This document shows, piece by piece, positions 25,413 through 34,338 of a DNA stretch of 64,000 nucleotides. The translations under genes were made by a program, and so were the position numbers. The notes under the pieces were generated by a model. That model searched no databases. It had not been told where the DNA came from and worked only from the letters and a program-made list of their open reading frames with translations. Source of the stretch: an uncultured Collinsella sp. Its GTDB lineage: Bacteria; Actinomycetota; Coriobacteriia; Coriobacteriales; Coriobacteriaceae. Positions within the stretch are counted from its first letter, which is position 1. Each line of letters opens with the position of its first letter. Location: positions 1-64,000 of the forward strand of contig CABUTO010000003.1 in the NCBI GenBank assembly GCA_902494535.1, written 5' to 3'.

Positions 25413-26045
25413 CTATCCCCTCTTTCTTGCAGCGTCGGAGGCGCGGCGCGCCAGCGCATCGGCGCGCGGCAACCATGTGTCGAGCAACTCATCACACGCC
25501 GTCTCGAGCTCCTCGGCGCGTGCACGATCCTTCATAGACGTGGTGTTCGCAAAGAGCGTCAAGCTCGCGCCCTGCATGGCGGCGCGGCAGAATACGGCGC
25601 CGCACGCCACATCGGACAGCAGCTGACGCGAACCCTTGTCGGCCATGTCCTCGAGCAGCGCCAGTGCGCGCCCGCAGGCATCCATAATGCGATACGGCGG
25701 CATAGCGGCCACATGCAGCGCATCCTGAATCGCAGCCGGTCGGGCCGGGTCCTCACGCGGAATACCGTACGCAGCGGACACCTGGCCGTAGGCACGAACG
25801 TCCTCGGCAACCAACTCGACAAGCTCCTGGGCCAGCTCATCAGCCTGGGTAAACGCGCGCGTCAGGTCATCCGCACGATCAGCAAGCGCGGGATTGGTCG
25901 CACCGTAGCGGGCAACCATTCCGCACAGCGAGGCGCCCAGCGCGCCCACAAAAGCGCTCGCGCTGCCACCACCGGGAACCGGCTCGCGCGCGGCCAGCGC
26001 CTCGGCAAACCCGCGGCAGGTCTTGTCCATCATCTCTTGGCTCAT
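25413..26045 (-). CDS. fchA: Formiminotetrahydrofolate cyclodeaminase-like protein
   Basis: A 210-aa member of the cyclodeaminase/cyclohydrolase (FTCD-C) family, which turns 5-formimino-THF into 5,10-methenyl-THF or acts as a methenyl-THF cyclohydrolase. The N-terminal signature REPVPGGGSASAFVGALGAS (about 18-37) is typical, followed by an all-helical body. The ATG at 26045 is preferred over 26051 because GAAGGTG lies seven bases upstream. It is the first gene of a two-gene operon with folD (2 bp gap), which fits a shared role in feeding one-carbon units into the THF pool, for instance from histidine breakdown. Confidence 0.88.
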   Translation of the reverse strand: MSQEMMDKTCRGFAEALAAREPVPGGGSASAFVGALGASLCGMVARYGATNPALADRADDLTRAFTQADELAQELVELVAEDVRAYGQVSAAYGIPREDPARPAAIQDALHVAAMPPYRIMDACGRALALLEDMADKGSRQLLSDVACGAVFCRAAMQGASLTLFANTTSMKDRARAEELETACDELLDTWLPRADALARRASDAARKRG

Positions 26046-26504
26046 ACGCATGCACCTTCAAGTCATATACATCGGTCGGGCGGCAACCACCGACCGACCG
26101 CATCGATCACATAATGGTGCATAGTCTAGCCCATAAGTACATAAGCGTCAGCGCACCTGGTCATCGCGGATTTCTATGACGAACGATAGGCGTCGGCACC
26201 GCAAACATGGGAACATGGCCCGCCTTTCGGGACTTCCGGACGTCACAAACTGGGGCATATCTATAAACAAGGAACCTGTTGGGGCAACGCCCGCGTACAC
26301 GCGCCCCTTTAAAACAACGGACACCTCACCCCGGGGAGAGCCGACAGCACCGGCCCTCCCCTCTTTTGGACCCGTGCATATTGCCACTTAACGGCGCAAA
26401 TCCGGCCCTCAGAATGGGACACATGGCCCACCCGAGCGAGCCGTCCACGCGTACAGTAAAGGCAGGTAATCCATGGGCGGTTACAGATCGAGGAGGACAC
26501 GACC
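26046..26504. other. Divergent intergenic region, 459 bp
   Basis: It lies between fchA (minus) and the lipoprotein gene (plus). Visible items: a hairpin GGGGAGAGCCG...CCGGCCCTCCCC at about 26333-26361 followed by TCTTTT, and a diverged direct repeat, ATGGGAACATGGCCCGCC (about 26208) and ATGGGACACATGGCCCACC (about 26414). A poor promoter candidate for fchA on the minus strand is CTGACG-17-TAGACT. I looked for THF, ZTP and glycine riboswitch cores and did not find them. No convincing gene. Confidence 0.4.
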
Positions 26505-27098
26505 ATGAAAAAGAAGGCCTTTGCGATTCTCACCCTCTGCATGAGTCTTTTTGCCGCGGTTGCCCTGGTGGGTTGCGGCGGAAGCGGCGGCGCTACCGGC
26601 AGTGGCGGTGGCGGCGGCGCAGAAAAGCCAGCCGTGGATATGAGGACCGACTTCATTTGGTTTAAGGTCGAGGTCCCCGAGGGCGTCGAGATCACCGACG
26701 TCGCAGGCGACACTGCCGACAGGGCCCAGTTTAAGTTCACCGAGAGCGAGCACGCCAGCGATCGCTTCATCCCCGTCTTCGATCCTGACAAGAACGCCGA
26801 CGAGCTGTTCGACTACGAGGCAAAGTGGAATGCCAGCTTTGAGTGGACCGAGAATGACCCCGTCAAGTACAACGGCAAGACTTGGCGCAACGCTTCCTAT
26901 ACACACTCGGGCGGCGTAACGACCGAATACTTCACCGACGTTGACGGGGGCAGTGTGTATGTGCGTATCGACAACGTCGAGGAGCACAAGGACGCCGTCG
27001 AGACCATGATGAAGTCTCTGGAATTTGCCGACGACATCGCCGAGGCCAAGACCGAGGCCATGGACGTCAAGCTCGACGATATCGAGATCAAGCGCTAA
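26505..27098 (+). CDS. Lipoprotein of unknown function
   Basis: A 197-aa protein with a lipoprotein signal: basic start MKKK, hydrophobic core, lipobox LVGC with the lipidated cysteine at residue 24, then a Gly/Ser linker. The mature part (about 45-197) is a single domain rich in acidic and aromatic residues (FIWFKVEVPEGVEI, NGKTWRNASYTHSGG, VYVRIDNVEEHKDAVETMMK); the ETMMKSLEF ending recalls small beta-sandwich lipoproteins that monitor or bind at the membrane surface. No enzymatic motif. GAGGAGGACACGACC precedes the ATG. Monocistronic, closed by a terminator. Confidence 0.8.
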   Translation: MKKKAFAILTLCMSLFAAVALVGCGGSGGATGSGGGGGAEKPAVDMRTDFIWFKVEVPEGVEITDVAGDTADRAQFKFTESEHASDRFIPVFDPDKNADELFDYEAKWNASFEWTENDPVKYNGKTWRNASYTHSGGVTTEYFTDVDGGSVYVRIDNVEEHKDAVETMMKSLEFADDIAEAKTEAMDVKLDDIEIKR

Positions 27099-27403
27099 GC
27101 GACTGGCGAGCGCAACGGGAAACACGGTCGCGGTGCAAACAAGCGACGGTACCCCAGCGCTTCGTACCCAGGGAGGGCCGGTAAACCGACCCTCCCTTTC
27201 TTATGCCTGTAGCCGACGAACGCGAGGATGCCGGACGTCGGAACCGCCCCAAATGTGGCAACAGTACGAAAACGACAAACGCCCCAACACGTCCGCCCGC
27301 CGATTTATTGTGCCGCGCAGGCAATTAAACCAGCATCTTTAAACATCTGGGCAGTATAGTGACCAAAACTATCGCATAACCGCACTCTGCGAATGGAGAA
27401 GTT
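27099..27403. other. Intergenic region, 305 bp
   Basis: Holds the terminator of the lipoprotein gene (27171-27202) and the promoter region of the PI-PLC-like gene. TATAGT at 27355-27360 could be a -10 box but has no good -35 at 17 bp. Nothing else is recognised. Confidence 0.4.
27171..27202 (+). terminator. Rho-independent terminator
   Basis: GGGAGGGCCGG and CCGACCCTCCC pair around TAAA with one bulged A, followed by TTTCTT. It ends the lipoprotein transcript. Confidence 0.85.
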
Positions 27404-29890
27404 ATGACCGAACACCATGCCATCAGCCGCCGAGCGTTTACGCTGGGCCTAGGGCTTGCGGCGTTGTCACCACTTGCAAGCCTGCCCGAAACCGCAGCGC
27501 CGGGCATTCCCCTGCGAGCGGCATTTGCAGACAACACACCCGCACCGTCGGACAGCCTCGACAATTTCGTCATTCGCCTTCGCCCCGCGGGCTATTTTCG
27601 CACCGCGAGCGTCAACCAAGACGGCAACGTTCGCGGCAACGTCTGTCACCTGTTTAACGACGGCACGTCCAGCAAGCTCATCCTTGAGAACGTAACGACC
27701 AAGAATGACGATACAAACTGGTACGCCATCCGCACCTTGCTCAATTTCGAAGAGCATAAAAAGACGGGCTACAGCATTTGGTCGGTCGACGACGACTCGG
27801 ACAAAGATGGAAAGGTCATCCACGTATGGGGCGGCGAGTATGACAACAAGCCCAGCCGCGCTTTTGCGTTCGAGCGTCAATCAAACGGAACCTACATCAT
27901 CCGAGACCGCACGGTCGAGAAAGAAACCGAGAAAAAAGACATTAAGTACCTGGCAATAGAATCGAACGGCAAAGACCAGGACAACAATAAGATCTGCCAT
28001 AAGAGTAAGAGCATTCCGTGGGAGCTCGAACTTATCGGTTACGACATGAAAAAGAACGATGCCACGGTTAGCAGCCTCGACTGGATCACGTACAGCAGCT
28101 ACGTCGACGGACCATGTTGGATGAAATACGTCGACGACAACAAGTTCCTCGACGAGCTGAGCATCCCGGGTACGCACGATTCGGGCACCTGCAGCGTGGA
28201 CAACGACACTGAGCCCCAATCCTCGCAAGTAAAATGCCAGCAGGATTACATTCCCACGCAGTTGCTCGAAGGCATTCGCTATTTTGATATCCGGCTCGGA
28301 AAGGGCGATGACCCCGGCATCGACCACGGGATTTTCTACCTACTCAAAAAAGACGGGAACTATCTGCATCTCTCCGATGTCATCGGGTACTTCAAAACGT
28401 TTTTGAACGAAAGCCCGTCAGAAGCGCTCATCATGCTCGCATCGCGCGGCAACGATGAGGCTACCGACGAAAGCATAACGACGGCCTTCGCCAAGGTTAT
28501 GGCCGATAACCCCAACCTGTTCTACACGTCGAGCCACGTCCCCACGCTGGGCGAGGTGCGCGGAAAGATCGTCCTGCTGCGTCGATTTGGGCTCGCCGGC
28601 AACAGCGTAAGCGGCCACACGTGGGGCCTCGACCTCACCCAATGGGATGACAAGATCAAGGCGCATTCCGGGCAGTCGATGTGTCTCGTCCAAGACGCGC
28701 GGGGATTTGAAGCCATAGGGGAAACGGGCAATGAAGAGCCCTATTGCACCAAGGTATATGCCCAGGACAAGTACAAACTCACGGGAACCGACAAGCTCAG
28801 CTGGGTTGATAATGCGCTGAAGGAAACGACCGGGCGCACGTGCAACAAGGTGGACGTCGTGGACGATGCCGGGGCCGAGGTGCAAGTCCAGGAGCGTTGC
28901 TGGTCTATCAACTACACCAGCTGCACGGGCTTGTCGCACGGAGGCAATCCTTTTACCTCGGCACGAGTAGTCAACGAGCATCTGTACAAGAGCCCGTACA
29001 TCAATCCCAGCGGCACCGAGGATACAAAGTCAGATTACCTCAAGCACATTGGCATCATCGCATCCGACTTTGTTGATGCGGCGCTGGCCCGGAGCATCTA
29101 CCAGCGCAATTACAATTACGATACGAAGCACACGCAGTCGGCTTCGTGCTGCCTCCCGACCCGCATGCGCATGACGTACGGCGACTCGCTGAGCGATGCC
29201 TCGCTCCAGGATGGCAAGACCGTTGGCGAGGGCCATTTCCGCCTTGTCGACAGCAGCAACGTACTCAACGTGGCGGCTTCGGGCCATGCGTTTACCATCG
29301 AATACGTGGATGTCGACGCCTTGGGCAACGAGACCGTTACGGGGCTGCAGGGATCCGTGCCCATCGATATCGATCCGCGCGCACTGACACCCCACTTTGA
29401 GGGGCTCGAAGGCCTTAAGGCCGGCGAGGATGTGCGCACAAAGGTCGCGGCGCTGCTCGAGGGCAAACTCGAAAACGATGCCTGCACGGCTCAGCTCGAG
29501 TTTGTGCACGACGCGGACGGCGCTCCGGGCACGGCAATGGTCGAGGGCGAGGCATTTACCGCGGGAACGTACTGGGTGCGCGCGAACGGTCTTTTGGGCG
29601 ACGCGGCGCAAAACTACAAGCTTGCTAATGACGGAGCCGCGAGCTTTACCGTAGCGGCCTCGAGCAGTGCAGGCGGCACCGGCACCGACGGTGGCACGGG
29701 TTCCAACGCAGGCAGCGCTGATAAGAACGGTAAGGGCAACAAGGGCAAGAACTCGGGCGGAAAACTCGCCGACACGGGCGACGGCTCCGGCATTGCCGCC
29801 GGGCTCGCTGCCGCCGCCGTAGCGACAACGGTCGCCGGCGCGGCAATGCTTGCCAACGACCGCGAAAACGCTGGGGACGGTAGCGAATAG
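27404..29890 (+). CDS. Tat-exported surface protein with PI-PLC X domain
   Basis: An 828-aa protein. The N-terminus has a twin-arginine signal (SRRAFTLGLGLAAL, residues 8-21). Residues 55-215 look like a ricin-type beta-trefoil. Residues 240-590 form a phosphatidylinositol-specific phospholipase C X-like domain: SIPGTHDSGT with His258, YFDIRLG with Arg297 and DHG with His308 match the catalytic residues of bacterial PI-PLC. A C-terminal beta domain (about 600-750) resembles MBG/YDG adhesion modules. Residue 788 onward reads LADTG, a class E-like LAxTG sorting motif, then an Ala-rich helix; the tail is acidic (NDRENAGDGSE), unlike the basic tail of typical sortase substrates. It probably cleaves phosphoinositides or GPI-type anchors at the cell surface. 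GAATGGAGAAGTT precedes the ATG. Confidence 0.85.
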   Translation: MTEHHAISRRAFTLGLGLAALSPLASLPETAAPGIPLRAAFADNTPAPSDSLDNFVIRLRPAGYFRTASVNQDGNVRGNVCHLFNDGTSSKLILENVTTKNDDTNWYAIRTLLNFEEHKKTGYSIWSVDDDSDKDGKVIHVWGGEYDNKPSRAFAFERQSNGTYIIRDRTVEKETEKKDIKYLAIESNGKDQDNNKICHKSKSIPWELELIGYDMKKNDATVSSLDWITYSSYVDGPCWMKYVDDNKFLDELSIPGTHDSGTCSVDNDTEPQSSQVKCQQDYIPTQLLEGIRYFDIRLGKGDDPGIDHGIFYLLKKDGNYLHLSDVIGYFKTFLNESPSEALIMLASRGNDEATDESITTAFAKVMADNPNLFYTSSHVPTLGEVRGKIVLLRRFGLAGNSVSGHTWGLDLTQWDDKIKAHSGQSMCLVQDARGFEAIGETGNEEPYCTKVYAQDKYKLTGTDKLSWVDNALKETTGRTCNKVDVVDDAGAEVQVQERCWSINYTSCTGLSHGGNPFTSARVVNEHLYKSPYINPSGTEDTKSDYLKHIGIIASDFVDAALARSIYQRNYNYDTKHTQSASCCLPTRMRMTYGDSLSDASLQDGKTVGEGHFRLVDSSNVLNVAASGHAFTIEYVDVDALGNETVTGLQGSVPIDIDPRALTPHFEGLEGLKAGEDVRTKVAALLEGKLENDACTAQLEFVHDADGAPGTAMVEGEAFTAGTYWVRANGLLGDAAQNYKLANDGAASFTVAASSSAGGTGTDGGTGSNAGSADKNGKGNKGKNSGGKLADTGDGSGIAAGLAAAAVATTVAGAAMLANDRENAGDGSE

Positions 29891-29921
29891 GCAAGCCGGC
29901 CTTTTAGACACATCGACTCAA

Positions 29922-29957
29922 TGGGGGGCGCAGGACACCGTTCTGTGCCCCCGATTT
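29922..29957 (+). terminator. Rho-independent terminator
   Basis: GGGGGGCGCAG and CTGTGCCCCC form a stem (one G-T) around GACACCGTT, followed by GATTTTT. It ends the PI-PLC-like gene. Confidence 0.85.
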
Positions 29958-29984
29958 TTACCTTGGCCCAAACGCCGCCATAGG

Positions 29985-30254
29985 CTACATCACCATGTTC
30001 AGCGCGTTAACAAACTCCTGGGCCTTCGCACGGCTGCTCAGGCTAAAAACACAAGCAGTCAACAGCCTGTTACGCAGAAAAACATCGCGGCCCTTGATCC
30101 TGTTGACCCCCGTAATGTCCTTAAGATAGACAATCTCGGTGTGCTTGCCACCAAAAGTGCCCTTCTTGAGCACCTCAATACGGTTGGGGTAAATCTTGAC
30201 GTCTTTATACCTACCCGAACCTTTGTCCTGGAATAGCAGCGTGTTATTGTCCAT
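29985..30254 (-). CDS. Small PH-like domain protein
   Basis: An 89-aa protein starting MDNNTLLFQDKGSGRYKDV, with strand-rich sequence (KIYPNRIEVLKK, TEIVYLKDITGV) and a C-terminal helix AKAQEFVNALNMVM. This order (seven strands then one helix) resembles the bacterial pleckstrin-homology-like fold found with SHOCT proteins. The ATG at 30254 follows GGGAGTGACGCGT; an upstream alternative would add 15 residues. It is convergent with the PI-PLC gene. A SHOCT-domain pseudogene lies 750 bp away, but there is no proof of a link. Confidence 0.65.
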   Translation of the reverse strand: MDNNTLLFQDKGSGRYKDVKIYPNRIEVLKKGTFGGKHTEIVYLKDITGVNRIKGRDVFLRNRLLTACVFSLSSRAKAQEFVNALNMVM

Positions 30255-30457
30255 ACGCGTCACTCCCGTGGGGTTCGCTAAAACTGTCTCTATTGCCACA
30301 TTTTAGTCACTTCGGGAATCCTGCACGAAGGCGCTAGGCGACATTGAAATTCGAGTCCGCGCGAGGCTTTAAGATGGACATGATTAGCTGCATCGATGCA
30401 ACTGGCAATGCTTCTAGGAGTACGCCTCGTATTATTCGCCATTAAAGGAGGTCTTAC

Positions 30458-30910
30458 ATGGTTTACGTATGGGAATTCGAGTTCTTTGATTCGGACGGTG
30501 TTGTCGACGCTGTGCCATGTGGCTCGCTGGGCGGAGGTGGAACGTTCGGATCCGACCTAAACGACGCTGTCGAAAGTGCCGCTGATTTTCTCGCATGCAT
30601 GGTCGATGACCACCTAATGGGCGGCGTTGACCTGCTTGCGCCGGACTTTGGCCACGAGCCGCAGCACGGTGGCAAGATTATCTCCGTGGCCGTCAGTCGC
30701 AAACTCAACGATATCCCCGCCGTCACCGCAGTGGACGCCGCGCGCATGCTTGGCGTTAGCTCGGCAAGAGTATCGCAACTGATAAATGCTGGACTGTTGG
30801 ATTCATGGAAGGATGGCACCAAGCGCATGGTGTCCAAAGCTTCCATCGAGGCACGACTCGCCGACGCTCCAAAGGCAGAACGTCCAAAAGAGGTCCCTAT
30901 TGCTGTATGA
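30458..30910 (+). CDS. HicB-like protein with C-terminal HTH
   Basis: A 150-aa protein. The first 85 residues (VYVWEFEFFDSDG, then DLNDAVESAADFLACMV) resemble the partial RNase H fold of HicB antitoxins. Residues 90-135 form an HTH (TAVDAARMLGVSSARVSQLI, then NAGLL), probably a DNA-binding module that regulates its own gene. HicB antitoxins normally pair with a HicA toxin; no hicA reading frame is seen beside it, so it may be an orphan. The HTH is strikingly like that of the HipA-like fusion at 60741-62114. AAAGGAGGTCTTAC is a strong ribosome binding site before the ATG. Confidence 0.7.
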   Translation: MVYVWEFEFFDSDGVVDAVPCGSLGGGGTFGSDLNDAVESAADFLACMVDDHLMGGVDLLAPDFGHEPQHGGKIISVAVSRKLNDIPAVTAVDAARMLGVSSARVSQLINAGLLDSWKDGTKRMVSKASIEARLADAPKAERPKEVPIAV

Positions 30911-31004
30911 GACGAGACTACTACGCACCTTTATTACACACGATGTTTTCAGCCTGGTATAAACAAGTTCAATAATAGAATGCAAATCCAACCATCGTGT
31001 CTGA

Positions 31005-31472
31005 TTACGAAAGGATTTTTGCCTTTTCTGCAGCAAACTCTTCCTCGGTAAGTACTCCACTATCGCGCAGCGTTGCAAGCCTCTCAAGCCTTGCAACTAC
31101 ATCGCCACTATCCGCCAGCGTCTCAATAGTCTATGAAACCTGTGGATACCGCTCGAGCTCCTTCGATAGGGCATCGACTATCTCGGCAATATTCTTTGCA
31201 TTTTTGCCCCCGTTTAGTACGTTTGTCCGGACCTTAGATGACGAGTTGACAGTAACGCCAGATCCGCCTTCAACTGGAACAACCGAAATACTGATATTTT
31301 CGCCCCAGGACCAAAGGCTCATACCAATCTCGGCTGCAACTGTTCTTGTTGTGGGCGATGCACTATCAACTTTTACTTTAGGCAGCTTTTCCATAGCTGT
31401 CTTCAAGGCATTAAACGTGTCGTCAGGAGAATACGGTACCTAAAGCTGAAGCTGCTGATCCGCAAAACCCAT
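31005..31472 (-). pseudogene. SHOCT-domain protein gene interrupted by two TAG codons
   Basis: One open frame runs from ATG 31472 (GGAGG seven bases upstream) to TAA at 31005, broken by in-frame TAG codons at 31442-31440 and 31133-31131. It reads MGFADQQLQL, stop, a domain of about 101 residues (with GMSLWSWGENISISVVPVEG and KNAKNIAEIVDALSKELE), stop, then TIETLADSGDVVARLERLAT and a classical SHOCT ending (LTEEEFAAEKAKIL). Both domains are intact and in frame, so the gene was functional recently or is read through. Neighbouring genes end in TAG normally, so amber is not generally recoded here. Could also be two sequencing errors. Confidence 0.7.
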
Positions 31473-31588
31473 AATCTGGCCTCCGCTTCTTACAAGATTA
31501 AGGCTATCGGAAATGGTAGCACGTTCCCAGCAGTTTTAAATTCGTCTCATGACCTTGCGATGCAGCCCGACACCCCGGAACCACTCCC

Positions 31589-32926
31589 CTACTTCCCAAA
31601 GATCGCAGCGAACAAGCCCTTGCGTTTGGGCTTTTCTTCTCGGTAGGAACCCTCGACGGCGGCTGCGACCTGACGCGGTTGCTCGCCGCCTCCGCGGCGC
31701 ACGATCTGGTATAGGAACGGCGATTTAACGCATTTAACCTCGACGGGCATGGCGTGCACGGTGCTCTCACCGGACAGATGCAGGCTCGGGTTGAGCGGCG
31801 CCACCACATGCGTTTCGCGCTTGTCACTAAACACCACCGCAGCCGCGCGGCCCGTCTGGCCGTTCACGGCGATGCGCACCTGTTCGCCATCGCGGCTGTC
31901 CGTCGCCGGACGATCGACAAAGTACACCGGCACCATAACCAGGCCGTCCTTATGCTTGCGGGCCTTGCGCGCCCAGGTGCGGATGCTCTTTTTATTGAGC
32001 CCCAGTACAGCCTCGGCGTCGTTGCCCGCAACGTCGAGCGCCAACTTATCAATGACCACCTGGTCCTTGGTAGACGCATCGACGGAGACAACGCGGAAGT
32101 CGCCTTCCTGCATGGCGGGATCGAACGGCCCAACCTTGGCAAAGTCCCACGGCTCCAAAATGCCCATGAGGCGAACGTCCAGGTAGTTTGCCCTGGGGTA
32201 TGCCCAGTCGAGCACCTCGTAGTACACCAGGGTTTCCTTGCTCAGGCCCTTGCCCGGGAAGCTCGCCATCATGCGCAGGTCCGCCAGCGCCATGGGGAAG
32301 TAGAAGAGCATCATGTCGTTTTGGATCGCGTCTTCCACGTCGTGCCCGGCAAAGGCGTCGGGGTACTGACGCACCAGCTGCAGCGCGTTGGCACGTGCCT
32401 GCTGCGGCGAGATTTCGAAGGGAATACCCTGCTCGGGCACATACTCCGCACCAACGCCCATGGTCAGGCGCTTGCTGAAGGTACCGGGCTTGAGCAGGTC
32501 GGCAATGCCGATCTTGTTGCCGCAGGACGGGCACTCAAACACGCGCTGGGTCGACTCGCCCTCAAAGGACGCGCCACAGAAGGGGCACGGAATGCTCACG
32601 TGCGTAGCCTCTTGGAACTCCTGCGCCGTGCCGCGATCCTCCCACAGCAGATGTTCCAGGACCGACTGATTGCGCCAGTGCGAATTGAAGAAATACCAGT
32701 CCGGGTCCTCCGGGCGCTCGAGTTGCGACACATGCGTGAGCTTGAGCAGTCCATCCACCACCGTCAACGGCGTATGGCGAATGCCCAAAGCGCTCTTGGG
32801 CTCTCCGGCGTCCGCCTGCCACGGAATGACCGCACCGCAATAGGCGCACTCAAAACTGCGCTTAGCCTGGTGCGAGTACATAGGACCGCCGCAGTTTTGA
32901 CATTTAATGGCAAACATCTCGTCCAT
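31589..32926 (-). CDS. Double zinc-ribbon protein, function unknown
   Basis: A 445-aa protein with two CxxC...CxxC zinc ribbons: C9/C12/C27/C30 (CQNCGGPMYS...CAYC) and C114/C117/C132/C135 (CPFCGAS...CPSC). The rest is a large globular region without known catalytic motif; a strand-rich part (about 280-400) includes QVRIAVNGQTGRAAAVV, and a short basic tail ends KRKGLFAAIFGK. It resembles TFIIB-zinc-ribbon membrane-associated proteins of Actinobacteria and Firmicutes. The ATG at 32926 is chosen for AAAGGAGGACGTTTCC. It is divergent from the cation efflux gene. Cytoplasmic, possibly a membrane-recruiting adaptor; this is a guess. Confidence 0.65.
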   Translation of the reverse strand: MDEMFAIKCQNCGGPMYSHQAKRSFECAYCGAVIPWQADAGEPKSALGIRHTPLTVVDGLLKLTHVSQLERPEDPDWYFFNSHWRNQSVLEHLLWEDRGTAQEFQEATHVSIPCPFCGASFEGESTQRVFECPSCGNKIGIADLLKPGTFSKRLTMGVGAEYVPEQGIPFEISPQQARANALQLVRQYPDAFAGHDVEDAIQNDMMLFYFPMALADLRMMASFPGKGLSKETLVYYEVLDWAYPRANYLDVRLMGILEPWDFAKVGPFDPAMQEGDFRVVSVDASTKDQVVIDKLALDVAGNDAEAVLGLNKKSIRTWARKARKHKDGLVMVPVYFVDRPATDSRDGEQVRIAVNGQTGRAAAVVFSDKRETHVVAPLNPSLHLSGESTVHAMPVEVKCVKSPFLYQIVRRGGGEQPRQVAAAVEGSYREEKPKRKGLFAAIFGK

Positions 32927-33144
32927 GGAAACGTCCTCCTTTGCACAGGGGCTGTCGACATTAAGTATGTCGAGCAAACAGGCACATGCCCATACCCATG
33001 TGGCCCAAAATGGACCGCCCGGGCAGACGAGAAGGCTCGCTCGTTAGCACCGACAGACTATTGCTGCATTTTCTGAGCATCGGTGCACGGCGCCCCCGCG
33101 CGAGCTACACTATCCCCTTAAACATGATTGTGAGGACGACCGCT

Positions 33145-34326
33145 ATGCTATTTGTAAATCGGCTGGTACATACGCTTGTTCCCGGCAGCGAGGACGAGCC
33201 GGTCGATGCATCTTGCCGCACCAACGCGGGTTTTGCCGCAAGCCTCATCTGCATTGGCCTCAACATCACCCTGTGCCTGGCCAAGGGCATCGCGGGCCTG
33301 CTCGCCGGTTCCGTCTCCCTCATCGCTGACGCTTTCAACAACCTCTCCGATGCCTCGAGCAACATCGTGAGCCTGCTCGGGTTCCGCCTTGCCAGCCGCC
33401 CGGCAGACGAGGGCCACCCTTACGGCCACGGCCGCTACGAGTACCTGGCTGGTCTGTTTGTCGCCGTCCTGGTTTGTGCCGTCGGCATCAACCTAATCCT
33501 CGAGTCGGTCACCAAGATCATCAAGCCCTCGCCCACCGTGTATTCGGCGCTCTCCACGGCTGCCCTTGTTCTGTCCATGCTCGTCAAATTCTGGATGGCA
33601 GCGTTCAACCGTACGCTGGGCGATCGCATCGACTCCGAAACGCTCATCGCCACGGCGCAGGACTCCAAAAACGACGTCATCACCTCGGGCTCGGTCTTGG
33701 TGGCGGCGCTTATTTCGCAGACGACCGGCTTTGATCTCGATGGCTGGGCAGGCCTGGGTGTGGGCATCTTCATCTGCATCAGCGGCCTGGGCCTGGTGCG
33801 CGACGCCATCAGCCCGTTGCTGGGGCAAGCGCCCGACCCCAAGCTCGTCCAGGCAATCCGCGACAAGATCATGTCCTATCCGCAGGTCTTGGGCACACAC
33901 GACCTCATGGTGCACGACTACGGCCCCGGTCGTCAGTTTGCCAGCGCCCACGTGGAGATGCCCGGCGAGGGCGACGCGTTTGAGCACCACGAGATTCTGG
34001 ACACCATCGAGCACGACATCAAGCGCCAGATGGGCATTGGTATCACGCTGCACTGCGACCCCATCGCGACAACCGGCGATGACTTGCGCGGCTGGGTCAA
34101 GCGCGGCGTCATGCAGATTGATCCCGCGCTCTCCATCCACGACCTACACGAGCACGACGGGCTCGTTTCGTTTGACCTGGTGCGTCCCGACGGCTTTGAC
34201 ATATCCGACGAGGAGCTGCTGGAGCTCGTCACGCGCATCGTGCACGAGCGCCGACCCGATGCCTCATGCGTCGTTACGTTTGACTCGGGCTTTAGCTCGC
34301 CCGACCGTCCGGCCGAGCAGCTGTAG
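33145..34326 (+). CDS. Cation diffusion facilitator transporter
   Basis: A 393-aa CDF family cation/proton antiporter. Six membrane helices span about residues 30-230; helix 2 carries ADAFNNLSD (D62 and D69, site A), followed by the HPYGHGRYEY loop (H91, H95) characteristic of the family. The C-terminal 160 residues form the cytoplasmic metal-sensing domain with HDLMVHDYGP and HVEMPGE. CDF proteins export zinc, manganese or iron; the metal here is not deducible. The frame continues 159 bp upstream, but the ATG at 33145 with GAGGACGACCGCT fits best. Confidence 0.9.
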   Translation: MLFVNRLVHTLVPGSEDEPVDASCRTNAGFAASLICIGLNITLCLAKGIAGLLAGSVSLIADAFNNLSDASSNIVSLLGFRLASRPADEGHPYGHGRYEYLAGLFVAVLVCAVGINLILESVTKIIKPSPTVYSALSTAALVLSMLVKFWMAAFNRTLGDRIDSETLIATAQDSKNDVITSGSVLVAALISQTTGFDLDGWAGLGVGIFICISGLGLVRDAISPLLGQAPDPKLVQAIRDKIMSYPQVLGTHDLMVHDYGPGRQFASAHVEMPGEGDAFEHHEILDTIEHDIKRQMGIGITLHCDPIATTGDDLRGWVKRGVMQIDPALSIHDLHEHDGLVSFDLVRPDGFDISDEELLELVTRIVHERRPDASCVVTFDSGFSSPDRPAEQL

Positions 34327-34338
34327 CCTGCTTAACAG

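Noticed and set aside
26046..26330. THF, ZTP or glycine riboswitch before fchA-folD
   Set aside because: Conserved cores of these classes could not be found on the minus strand.
26176..26391. A 71-codon plus-strand frame in the fchA-lipoprotein gap
   Set aside because: No ribosome binding site and low-complexity basic composition; it overlaps the hairpin.
31005..31472. Genome-wide recoding of TAG
   Set aside because: Several sound genes here end in TAG, including the SDR, rRNA methyltransferase, TIM-barrel and mnmA genes, so amber is a normal stop.
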